The translations under genes were made by a program, and so were the position numbers. Below, one piece after another: positions 1-6,437 of a DNA stretch of 13,459 nt; positions within the stretch are counted from its first letter, which is position 1, and every line of letters begins with the position of its first letter. Source of the DNA: an uncultured Clostridia bacterium (GTDB lineage: Bacteria; Bacillota; Clostridia; TANB77; CAG-508); the NCBI GenBank assembly GCA_944390305.1, contig CALXPX010000026.1:1-13459 (forward strand), written 5' to 3'. Below the pieces are notes generated by a model. That model saw only the letters and a list, made by a program, of their open reading frames with translations, did no database searches and had not been told where the DNA came from.

Positions 1-10
1 AAAATTTTCT

Positions 11-40
11 TTGTTATATTATATTATGAGTATATTATAC
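11..40 (+). promoter_or_regulatory. Candidate sigma-A promoter for the DUF4912-GH57 pair
   Basis: TTGTTA at 11-16 is followed after 16 bases by TATTAT at 33-38 (an overlapping TTATAC lies at 35-40). A start near 45 would leave a leader of about 15 nt that contains the strong AAGGAGGAG ribosome binding site at 48-56. The stretch is almost all A/T, so a chance match is possible, and the window begins too close to exclude an upstream promoter. Confidence 0.4.
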
Positions 41-60
41 TTTAACTAAGGAGGAGAAAA

Positions 61-1017
61 ATGCCAAGAAAAGCAAAAGAAAGCAAAATAATCGAAGATG
101 TAGAAAAAATAGAAATAGATAAGAAAGTTACCTCTTCTAAAGTTAAAGAATCTAAAAAAAGCTCTAGCGAAAAAAGTATTATTACAAAGTCTAAATCAAA
201 AGCTACTGCTAAAAAAGATAATTCAAAAAAGGTAACAACAAAAAAATCATCAACTAATAAAAAAAGTGCTGATAAAAAAGATTCTAGTTCTAAATCTAAA
301 GCAAAAACTACTGCTAAAAGTGCTACAAAAAAAGCTACTACTAAAAAAACTACTTCAAGGGCAAAGGCTAAAACATCAAGTATTAAAAAACGCAGTATTA
401 GTGGTAAAAAGGTTAAATCTTTTAAATTATATGATTATAATAAATTTATTCCATCTACTTTAGAATATTATGATCTGCCATATAAATATAATAAAACAGT
501 TGTAAAAGCTTTAGCTCAAAACCCAAATACTTTATTTGTTTATTGGGAAGTATCTGATGAAGATAAGACTTCTTTTATTAAACAATATGGAGAAAGATTT
601 TTCTATATAACAAAACCTGTTTTAATTGTTCATAATTTAACAGACAAATATTCTTATGAACTAGATATAAATGATTTTGCAAATAATTGGTATATACATG
701 TTAATGATTCAAAATGTCAATATGTTATTGAACTTGGAAGAAAACCTATAGAGTATACAGAAGAAGTTCCTACTGAATACATATATGTTACTTCTTCAAA
801 TGTAATAGAGGCACCAAATGACCATGTACTATTTTTTAATAAAAATGATGAAATCTATTTTAAAAACATTCATACAAATAAATATACTAAAAGAGTTATA
901 AAACCTTTCTTAAAGCATATTTACGGAATTTATGAAAATTTAAATCTTACAGAAGAAATAAATAGTTTTGATTTTAAAAATCCATCATCACAAAATCCAT
1001 CATCTAGTGTTTTATAG
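61..1017 (+). CDS. DUF4912 domain protein with Lys/Ser/Thr-rich N-terminal tail
   Basis: The first ~118 of 318 residues are a low-complexity, strongly basic Lys/Ser/Thr/Ala tail with no signal peptide, resembling histone-H1-like or linker tails. The folded part (about 120-245) matches DUF4912 as I know it: an L-P-x-x-Y lead-in, then NPNTLFVYWEVS near 154-165, NNWYIHV near 208-214 and YVIELGR near 221-227. The function of DUF4912 is not established. In clostridia and some thermophiles it sits beside GH57 genes, as here, so a role with alpha-glucan synthesis or binding is inference. The start is fixed by AAGGAGGAG at 48-56. The next gene begins 50 bp downstream on the same strand, with a hairpin between. 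The basic tail could bind nucleic acid or an acidic polymer. The domain call is fairly sure; the function is unknown. Confidence 0.85.
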   Translation: MPRKAKESKIIEDVEKIEIDKKVTSSKVKESKKSSSEKSIITKSKSKATAKKDNSKKVTTKKSSTNKKSADKKDSSSKSKAKTTAKSATKKATTKKTTSRAKAKTSSIKKRSISGKKVKSFKLYDYNKFIPSTLEYYDLPYKYNKTVVKALAQNPNTLFVYWEVSDEDKTSFIKQYGERFFYITKPVLIVHNLTDKYSYELDINDFANNWYIHVNDSKCQYVIELGRKPIEYTEEVPTEYIYVTSSNVIEAPNDHVLFFNKNDEIYFKNIHTNKYTKRVIKPFLKHIYGIYENLNLTEEINSFDFKNPSSQNPSSSVL

Positions 1018-1052
1018 GTTTTCTAAGAAATAAGAAAACCTAAATTTTTATT
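1015..1052 (+). terminator. Hairpin with U-rich tail between DUF4912 gene and GH57 gene
   Basis: TAGGTTTTCT (1015-1024, starting in the stop codon) pairs perfectly with AGAAAACCTA (1033-1042) around an 8-nt loop, followed by AATTTTTATT. The stem is A/T-rich, with three G-C pairs. It could be a leaky terminator that lowers expression of the downstream GH57 gene, or an mRNA-stabilising 3' end. Confidence 0.55.
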
Positions 1053-1067
1053 AAGGGAAGAAATCAA

Positions 1068-2666
1068 ATGGAAAAAAATATAAAAGGATACGTAAGTTTT
1101 ATACTTCATGCACATTTACCTTTTGTGCATCATCCAGAAAGTGAAGATTATCTAGAAGAGCAGTGGTTATATGAAGCAATTTCTGAAACATATATTCCTC
1201 TTATTTTAAGTTTTCAAAAATTAGTAGATGAACATGTTGACTTCAGATTCACAATGTCTTTGACTCCACCTCTTTTAAATATGTTAGATAATAAAATGCT
1301 TCAAGAAAGATATATAAAATATTTAAAAAAGCATATTGAACTTTCTAAAAAAGAGCTTGAAAGAACAAAAGATAATCCTAGAATAAATAAACTATCTCAT
1401 TATTATTATGATAGGTATTCTAATGATTTACATGTATTTAAAGATGTATATAATTGTAATTTAATTTCTGCTTTTAAGAAGTTTCAGGATTTAGGAGTTT
1501 TAGAAATTATTGGTTGCGGTGCAACACATGGATATTTCCCTATTTTATATGTTAACGAAAAGACTGTAAGAGCACAAATTGCATTAGGCGTTCAAACATA
1601 CAATAAGTATTTCGATAAACCTATTCGTGGTTTTTGGCTTCCTGAATGTGGTTATGTTCCAGAAGCAGATAAATATTTAAGAGAATTTGGTATTGAATAC
1701 GTTTTAACTGAAACTCATGGTATTTTATATGCAGATCCAACTCCTATTTATGGAACTTATGCACCAATAGTATCTCCTGAGGGAGTTGTTGCATTTGGTC
1801 GTGATATAGAGTCTTCTAGACAAGTATGGTCTTCAATTAATGGATACCCTGGAGATTTTAATTATAGAGAATTCTATAGAGATATTGGATATGATGCTCC
1901 ATATGATTATATAAAACCTTATATTGCATCTAATGGAGTTAGAGTTTCTACTGGTATACGTTATCATAGAATAACTGGTAAAACAGAAGATAAAGATATT
2001 TATGATTTACAGTGGGCTCATGATTCAGTAAATAATAATGCGGGTCATTTCTTTGATTGTAGAAATGCTCAAATAGATTATCTTTCATCACATATGCAAA
2101 TTCCACCTATTATAGTTTGTCCATATGATGCTGAACTTTATGGACATTGGTGGTATGAAGGTCCAGATTTTCTCTATACATTAGCTAAAAAGATATATTA
2201 TGATAAATGTAACTTTAAATTAATAACTCCTGGAGAATATATTGATAAATATCCTAATATACAAGTATCTACTCCTTGTCGTTCTAGTTGGGGAGCTAAA
2301 GGTTATTCAGAGGTTTGGCTTAATCCATCAAATGATTATGTTCATAAGCATTTGCATGTTGCTGGTGATAGAATGTGCTCTCTTTCTCACATGTTTCCTA
2401 ATGAACCAAAAGATTCAATAAATCGTAGAATTTTAAATCAATGTGCTAGAGAATTAGTTCTCGCACAAAGTAGTGATTGGTTATTTATTATAACAAATGG
2501 AACAATGGTTGATTATGCCAAAAAAAGAATTAAAGATCATATTGGTAGATTTACTAAATTATATAATTGGTTAATTAATAAAGAAAAAGTAGACAAGGTA
2601 TTTTTAAAGGATATAGAAGAAAAAGATTGTATTTTTCCTGAAATAGATTATATGATTTATTATTAA
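1068..2666 (+). CDS. GH57 family 1,4-alpha-glucan branching enzyme
   Basis: A 532-residue cytoplasmic enzyme expected to form alpha-1,6 branches in glycogen-like alpha-glucan. The GH57 conserved regions appear in order: HAHLPF at 14-19, GCGATHGYFP at 149-158, WLPECGY at 190-196 with the presumed nucleophile Glu193, and CPYDAELYGHWW at 351-362 with the presumed acid/base Asp354. The position of Asp354 matches the known branching enzyme of Thermococcus kodakarensis. The C-terminal part (about 420-530, with SSDWLFIITNGT at 468-479) is the DUF1957/branching-enzyme C-terminal domain, and SSWGAKGYSEVW at 406-417 carries the expected pair of substrate-binding Trp. The length is normal. This domain set separates it from GH57 amylopullulanases and 4-alpha-glucanotransferases. 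AAGGGAAG at 1053-1060 supports the start. The gene lies behind a DUF4912 gene and ends in a bidirectional terminator. Confidence 0.93.
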   Translation: MEKNIKGYVSFILHAHLPFVHHPESEDYLEEQWLYEAISETYIPLILSFQKLVDEHVDFRFTMSLTPPLLNMLDNKMLQERYIKYLKKHIELSKKELERTKDNPRINKLSHYYYDRYSNDLHVFKDVYNCNLISAFKKFQDLGVLEIIGCGATHGYFPILYVNEKTVRAQIALGVQTYNKYFDKPIRGFWLPECGYVPEADKYLREFGIEYVLTETHGILYADPTPIYGTYAPIVSPEGVVAFGRDIESSRQVWSSINGYPGDFNYREFYRDIGYDAPYDYIKPYIASNGVRVSTGIRYHRITGKTEDKDIYDLQWAHDSVNNNAGHFFDCRNAQIDYLSSHMQIPPIIVCPYDAELYGHWWYEGPDFLYTLAKKIYYDKCNFKLITPGEYIDKYPNIQVSTPCRSSWGAKGYSEVWLNPSNDYVHKHLHVAGDRMCSLSHMFPNEPKDSINRRILNQCARELVLAQSSDWLFIITNGTMVDYAKKRIKDHIGRFTKLYNWLINKEKVDKVFLKDIEEKDCIFPEIDYMIYY

Positions 2667-2697
2667 AAAATGGTGATTTATAAATCACCATTTTTTT
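2665..2697. terminator. Bidirectional intrinsic terminator between convergent genes
   Basis: TGGTGATTTA (2671-2680) is followed directly by its reverse complement TAAATCACCA (2681-2690). The pair is flanked by A6 on the left and T7 on the right, so each strand carries a hairpin followed by a U-tract. It overlaps the stop of the GH57 gene and lies 5 bp from the stop of the convergent FGE-like gene, so it serves both. Confidence 0.92.
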
Positions 2698-2701
2698 CTT
2701 T

Positions 2702-4189
2702 TTAAAACGATAGTACTACTCTAAAGCTTTCTCCCATATTAGTATTTCCACTATATCCATTATAACTAAACATTCCAGTTGATGTATCACCATGATAATC
2801 ACCTCCCCTTATAAAGAAAGGTATATCACTTTGTGGAAAGAATGATGAATTTGTATTCCATCCTTCTGAACCATATCCTGCATTAGATGTTTCAAATATT
2901 GCATCTCCTCTTATTCCTAAAGTTAATGCATAATTATTATTTGAATAAACTGCATTATAATCATTTCCTTTATCATTTATGTCATGGTTATATACTGTTT
3001 TGTATTTAGAATTTCTACTTCCAAATAAATCTTCTTCTGTTTCTCCACCATTTTGTTTTAATCCACTATATCCGTTATTTATATATGCAGCTGTATATTC
3101 CCAAGCTCCTCCAGCTAAATCATATATGCCTGTTTCATTGCCATTAGAACTTTGATTTTTATTAGTAATATATATTGTGCTTTCTGAGTTTGTACCCCCT
3201 GTTAAATATTGTGAACTTGTGTTATTTTCTATTATATTTCCATTTGTTCCATATTTACTATATGAAAGATATGTAACAGCTCCCCATTCTGAATTTTTTA
3301 TTAAATGGCTATCTCTATTTCTATCATAATAATAACTATTTAAATAACAATTATTTACGTTTATATTTCTCCAACTACTTACTCCTGGTTTACTAACTGC
3401 TTTTATACTTTCTGAAGTTCTAACATTTCCAATTGTAGAATTATTTGTTTCAGTGTGCATTCCATTTGTTTCCATACTCATTTCATATTTAGAAACCCAA
3501 ATTCCACTTAAATCTTTACTCCATCCACCATTCCTATATCCACTTGCTGTATCTTTTGAAAAAGCAGGTGCTACTATATAATGATTTTCAGTTTCTCTTA
3601 TTCCTGTATTATTTTTTGCAATTCTAGTAAAACTTCCATCTTCATTTAGTTTTAATACCCCTCTTCCATCGCAAAAACCAATTACTTTTGAATAGTCTAA
3701 ATTTGAATAATATACTATTCTATATGCAAATCTAGGTATCCATACAAAATAACTACCATCTTCTGCTATTGCATTAGCCCATTTTTGATTTTCATAGTTA
3801 TACCACTCACTGTCATTTTCTACTGTTTGTATAAATTCAGAACTACTAGGACCAATTTTTACAGGTGTGAGTCCTCCTAAATATGGTGGTAAAGGATTTT
3901 TAATTACATTATTATTTTCATCTATCCATACTATTTCAATTTTTCCAAATTTACGATTTAAATTAACAGTATTATCATCAATTATAGTTATATTTTCGTC
4001 TTGTAGCATTTTATCATTTTCTTCTTGTGTTTCATCTATTTGTGATACGTTTTCAAATATATTGTTACTTACATTATTATAATTATCTTTATTAGTAAAA
4101 ACAAAAATTAAAAATATTATTAATATAAAAATAATAATTATTACAGAAGTAACAATTATTATTTTATTAAGGTTATTCTTTTTCTCCAT
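2702..4189 (-). CDS. Membrane-anchored FGE/SUMF1-like (C-type-lectin fold) protein
   Basis: A 495-residue protein with a short Lys-rich N-terminus, one strongly hydrophobic helix at about 9-32 (signal anchor), a polar Asn/Asp/Glu linker to about 80, and an extracellular domain. That domain resembles the formylglycine-generating enzyme (FGE/sulfatase-modifying factor) fold: YFVWIPRFAYRI near 147-158, EWGAVTYLSYSKYG at 301-314, GIYDLAGGAWEYTAAY at 354-369 (compare GxYDMxGNVWEW in FGE), RGGDY at 461-465, and a C-terminal FRVVL at 489-493. The only cysteines are 173 and 281, away from the catalytic pair of true FGE, so enzymatic FGE activity is unlikely and a binding or adhesive role is more plausible. 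The start has AGGTGAA 6 bp upstream. It lies 13 bp behind the coiled-coil gene, as last gene of the rsmD operon. This fold is also used by variable proteins of diversity-generating retroelements, but no reverse transcriptase or template repeat is visible. The ligand is unknown. Confidence 0.75.
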   Translation of the reverse strand: MEKKNNLNKIIIVTSVIIIIFILIIFLIFVFTNKDNYNNVSNNIFENVSQIDETQEENDKMLQDENITIIDDNTVNLNRKFGKIEIVWIDENNNVIKNPLPPYLGGLTPVKIGPSSSEFIQTVENDSEWYNYENQKWANAIAEDGSYFVWIPRFAYRIVYYSNLDYSKVIGFCDGRGVLKLNEDGSFTRIAKNNTGIRETENHYIVAPAFSKDTASGYRNGGWSKDLSGIWVSKYEMSMETNGMHTETNNSTIGNVRTSESIKAVSKPGVSSWRNINVNNCYLNSYYYDRNRDSHLIKNSEWGAVTYLSYSKYGTNGNIIENNTSSQYLTGGTNSESTIYITNKNQSSNGNETGIYDLAGGAWEYTAAYINNGYSGLKQNGGETEEDLFGSRNSKYKTVYNHDINDKGNDYNAVYSNNNYALTLGIRGDAIFETSNAGYGSEGWNTNSSFFPQSDIPFFIRGGDYHGDTSTGMFSYNGYSGNTNMGESFRVVLSF

Positions 4190-4202
4190 AATATTTCACC
4201 TA

Positions 4203-4640
4203 CTATTTTAATTCTTTTCTATCTTGTGAGATTTCTTTTAATGTTTTTTCTAATGATTTTTCTAAGCTAGCTAAAATATTATCTGCATATTCTTTAGCTC
4301 CTTGTGTTATTTGTCTAGAATTTTCATTTGCTGCTTCCATTATTTGATTTTTTTGTTCATATGCCTTTTTAGTAATTTCATGTTCATCAATCATCGCAAT
4401 AATTCGATTTTCTGCCTCTTTTACAACATCATCTGCTTCTTTACCAGCTTCTGCTAAAATTCTTTCTCTTTCTTCTCTTACCCATTTTGCTTGTTTTAGA
4501 TCTTCAGGTAATTTTAATCTTATTTCTTTAATTAAATCTAAAATTTCATCTTGTTCAACCATTATTTTGTTTGTAAATGGTACTTTTTTTGAATTTTCTA
4601 TTAGTTCTTCTATTGTTTCAAGTAATGTAAAAATCTCCAT
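4203..4640 (-). CDS. Coiled-coil protein of the rsmD locus ('ATPase'-annotated, DivIVA/ATP-synthase-b-like)
   Basis: 145 residues, highly charged, with no membrane helix or signal peptide. After a short helical N-terminus (1-30), the stretch from about 40 to 145 is Glu/Lys/Ala-rich with heptad-like spacing, including KQAKWVREERERILAEA near 49-65 and a repeated A-x-x-x-A pattern, typical of a long coiled coil. Small proteins like this follow rsmD in clostridia and are often labelled ATPase or V-type subunit H; no nucleotide-binding motif is present, so that label should not be trusted. It starts 2 bp after the rsmD stop, with its ribosome binding site (GAGAGGAA) inside the end of rsmD, so translational coupling is likely. 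Its central AEAGKEADDVVKEAENRI resembles the corresponding part of the DivIVA-like protein encoded 0.7 kb upstream. The function is unknown; a structural role at membrane or septum is a guess. Confidence 0.75.
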   Translation of the reverse strand: MEIFTLLETIEELIENSKKVPFTNKIMVEQDEILDLIKEIRLKLPEDLKQAKWVREERERILAEAGKEADDVVKEAENRIIAMIDEHEITKKAYEQKNQIMEAANENSRQITQGAKEYADNILASLEKSLEKTLKEISQDRKELK

Positions 4641-4642
4641 TC

Positions 4643-5200
4643 CTAGTTTCCTCTCTTTTTTATAAATATTAAGTTTGCTCTACCATATTTTCTTTTATCT
4701 ATAATCTCTAGTTCATCTATTTTTTCTATTTCATTAATATCTCTTTTTATTTCATCTGTTTCTATAATTATTAAACTATTTTTATCTATTAAGTTCAATT
4801 TTATCATTTCGCGTATTGCAAATGTAGCTAAGTCTAGTTTATATGGTGGATCAAGAAATATAATATCTAATTTGTCATTAATTTGCTTTAAGGCACTTTT
4901 ATAATCTTTATTTATTATTATAGCATTTTTTAGTAAGTTTGTTTTTTCAAGATTTTGTTTTATTATTGCAATTGCTTCTTTATTTATATCACAAAAATAT
5001 GTTTTTTTAGCTCCTCTGCTTAGTGCTTCTATTCCTAATGCTCCACTTCCTGCAAATAAGTCCAATACTATTTTATCTTTAATATTATTTTGCAATATAT
5101 TAAATAAAGATTCTTTTACTCTATCTAATGTAGGTCTTGTATCTAAACTTTCTATTGAATTTATTTTTGTACCTCTTGCTATTCCACTAATTACTCTCAT
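4643..5200 (-). CDS. rsmD: 16S rRNA (guanine(966)-N2)-methyltransferase RsmD
   Basis: A 185-residue S-adenosylmethionine-dependent methyltransferase that modifies G966 (E. coli numbering) of 16S rRNA during small-subunit assembly. Family marks: the N-terminal MRVISGIARG, TRPT at 21-24, the SAM-binding loop DLFAGSGALGIEALSRGA at 47-64, the acidic ribose-binding strand ending in CDINKEA at 70-76, and the catalytic DPPY at 117-120. The length is usual. MRVI is the family's normal N-terminus, so the ATG is right, yet the nearest Shine-Dalgarno-like AAGAGGTG ends about 21 bases upstream, which is too far. A TTGACA/TAAAAT promoter would even place the transcription start on the ATG. It is the first gene of a three-gene operon. 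The coaD gene that often follows rsmD is absent. Confidence 0.95.
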   Translation of the reverse strand: MRVISGIARGTKINSIESLDTRPTLDRVKESLFNILQNNIKDKIVLDLFAGSGALGIEALSRGAKKTYFCDINKEAIAIIKQNLEKTNLLKNAIIINKDYKSALKQINDKLDIIFLDPPYKLDLATFAIREMIKLNLIDKNSLIIIETDEIKRDINEIEKIDELEIIDKRKYGRANLIFIKKRGN

Positions 5201-5206
5201 ATTATT

Positions 5207-5234
5207 ATTTTATCTATATTTCACCTCTTGTCAA
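5207..5234 (-). promoter_or_regulatory. Candidate promoter of the rsmD operon
   Basis: On the minus strand, TTGACA (5234-5229) is followed after 16 bases by TAAAAT (5212-5207). The predicted start falls at about 5200, the first base of rsmD, which would make the message leaderless or nearly so. The -35 is a perfect match and the -10 matches at five of six positions. Confidence 0.45.
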
Positions 5235-5302
5235 TACAATTAATAAAATTGTAATATTTCCTTAATATCTATGTAATACAGGTATTTTACCATAAAATTC
5301 AC

Positions 5303-5342
5303 ATAAAATAAAGAGATATATGCAATAAAATGCACATATCTC
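5303..5342 (-). terminator. Intrinsic terminator behind divIVA
   Basis: On the minus strand a stem forms between 5342-5336 and 5319-5313 (GAGATAT/ATATCTC), extended after one A-C mismatch by TGCA/TGCA (5334-5331 with 5324-5321) around a 6-nt loop. It is followed by CTTTATTTTATG. It would end the sepF-divIVA transcript 26 bp past the divIVA stop, and it separates that operon from the rsmD promoter. Confidence 0.7.
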
Positions 5343-5351
5343 CTCATATTT

Positions 5352-5367
5352 ATTACAAATTTGTAAT
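5352..5367. repeat. 16-bp perfect palindrome at the end of divIVA
   Basis: ATTACAAA (5352-5359) is followed directly by TTTGTAAT (5360-5367), touching the divIVA stop codon. It could be an operator half-site pair, or simply an A/T-rich chance palindrome. Its ATTACAA core also occurs in the 11-bp repeats at 5248 and 6416-6437 when these are read on the minus strand. Confidence 0.4.
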
Positions 5368-5820
5368 TTAATCATCTTTATTAACTTCTTTTAGAAGTTC
5401 TAATTGAGATATAAGTAAAGACTCCATCTTTGCTTTATATACATCAAATTGTTTACTTATTTCTTCTAACTCTTTCTTTTTTTCTGCTATTTGTATATCT
5501 ATATTATTTGTGGCTTGTCTAGCACTACTTTCAGCATCTCTTATAATTTGATCAGCTTGCTTTTGTGCAGCATTTTTAACCTCATCTGCAGCTGATTGTG
5601 CCATAAGTAATGTATTTTGCAAAGTTGATTCAATTTGAGTATAATGTTCTATTTTTTCTCTTAAATCCTCTACTTCTTTTTCATTATCATTTACTTTTTT
5701 ATATATCATGGTGTAGTCTTTTGTTAGCTCATCTAAAAATTCATCTACTTCTTCTGGGTCATAACCATTTAATGTTTTTTTAGAGAATCTTTTATTTTCA
5801 ATATCTAGTGGTGTAATCAT
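5368..5820 (-). CDS. divIVA: DivIVA-domain cell division/polarity protein
   Basis: 150 residues. The N-terminal DivIVA lipid-binding motif is clear: ITPLDIENKRFSKKTLNGY (2-20) followed by DPEEVDEFLDEL (21-32). The rest is an almost unbroken coiled coil (about 35-145), rich in Glu, Lys, Ala and Gln. DivIVA family proteins assemble on negatively curved membrane at septa and poles and recruit partners for division-site control, chromosome anchoring or wall growth. A ribosome binding site GGGGGAA lies about 6 bases before the ATG. It follows sepF by 23 bp in the same direction, so the two are co-transcribed. In Bacillus and many clostridia, ylmG and ylmH lie between sepF and divIVA; both are missing here. 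It could also be the closely related GpsB or a clostridial DivIVA paralogue, but the length and N-terminus favour DivIVA. Confidence 0.9.
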   Translation of the reverse strand: MITPLDIENKRFSKKTLNGYDPEEVDEFLDELTKDYTMIYKKVNDNEKEVEDLREKIEHYTQIESTLQNTLLMAQSAADEVKNAAQKQADQIIRDAESSARQATNNIDIQIAEKKKELEEISKQFDVYKAKMESLLISQLELLKEVNKDD

Positions 5821-5843
5821 TACTATTCCCCCATATAAATTAT

Positions 5844-6305
5844 TTAATTATTACCTTTTAACCAAGATACTGGTATCTTACTTTTTGTTTCTTCTTTTGA
5901 TTCAGATGTAATATCATAGTTATATGGTGCAACTAAAAATATTGAATTTGATATTTTTTGCATATGTCCATCTAATGCATGTGCTGCTCCACTAACAACA
6001 TCTATAATTCTTCTAGCTATATCTTTATTTACATATTCTAGATTTATAATTATAGATTTCTTTTCTTTAAGTAAATCACATATTTCTTCTGATTGTTCGA
6101 AACTAGTTGGTTGCATAATTACCATTCTAACTTGTTGTGCCATATTTACAACCTTACTATTTTTTCTTCCAAATAATCCTTTTGGCTCTAATTCTTCTTC
6201 TGGATCTTCATATACTTCGTTTATATCTTCGTATTCTTCTTCTTCTGATTCTTCTGCTCCCATTCCAAACATATTCATAAATTTATTTAACACCGCGTTT
6301 GACAT
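5844..6305 (-). CDS. sepF: Cell division protein SepF
   Basis: A 153-residue cytoplasmic protein that binds FtsZ and the membrane and aligns FtsZ filaments at the septum. The N-terminal 1-14 (VLNKFMNMFGM) is the amphipathic membrane-targeting helix. A very acidic linker follows (about 18-41, mostly Glu/Asp/Tyr), then the SepF core at about 60-127, with VIMQPTSFEQSEEICDLL, IIINLEYVNKDIARRIIDVVSG and the ALDGHMQKIS...FLVAP end that carries the conserved glycine (Gly113 here). The length is typical. A strong TAGGAGGTTG lies at 6321-6312. It is the first gene of the sepF-divIVA operon, with its own promoter just upstream. Confidence 0.95.
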   Translation of the reverse strand: MSNAVLNKFMNMFGMGAEESEEEEYEDINEVYEDPEEELEPKGLFGRKNSKVVNMAQQVRMVIMQPTSFEQSEEICDLLKEKKSIIINLEYVNKDIARRIIDVVSGAAHALDGHMQKISNSIFLVAPYNYDITSESKEETKSKIPVSWLKGNN

Positions 6306-6343
6306 TTATAAACAACCTCCTAAATTTCTCCTTCGTGTATACG

Positions 6344-6381
6344 ATTATACTAAGTATCCATCTTTTTTACTTTATTGTCAA
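6344..6381 (-). promoter_or_regulatory. Promoter of sepF-divIVA
   Basis: On the minus strand, a perfect TTGACA (6381-6376) is followed at 17-base spacing by GATACT (6358-6353). A perfect TATAAT sits further down at 6349-6344, but 26 bases from the -35 box. Either could be the -10 element; both lead into the sepF leader with its ribosome binding site at 6321-6312. Confidence 0.65.
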
Positions 6382-6415
6382 GGGTTTTTGCAATATGTAA
6401 TCATTATTTAATTTA

Positions 6416-6437
6416 ATTGTAATATTATTGTAATATT
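6416..6437. repeat. Tandem 11-bp repeat ATTGTAATATT x2
   Basis: Two exact copies of ATTGTAATATT lie head to tail (6416-6426, 6427-6437) across the end of the HlyD-like gene. A third exact copy on the same strand lies at 5248-5258, in the rsmD leader region. All are upstream of minus-strand promoters. They may be regulator binding sites or A/T-rich coincidence. Confidence 0.5.

Noticed and set aside
266..463. 65-codon plus-strand ORF in another frame of the DUF4912 gene
   Set aside because: Frame-shifted reading of Lys-rich codons gives a Leu/Lys repeat; no ribosome binding site.
3867..4082. Plus-strand 71-codon ORF inside the FGE-like gene
   Set aside because: Shadow of the real minus-strand gene; no start signal.
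2702..4189. Diversity-generating retroelement variable protein
   Set aside because: The fold is compatible, but no reverse transcriptase, accessory gene or template repeat is seen in the window.
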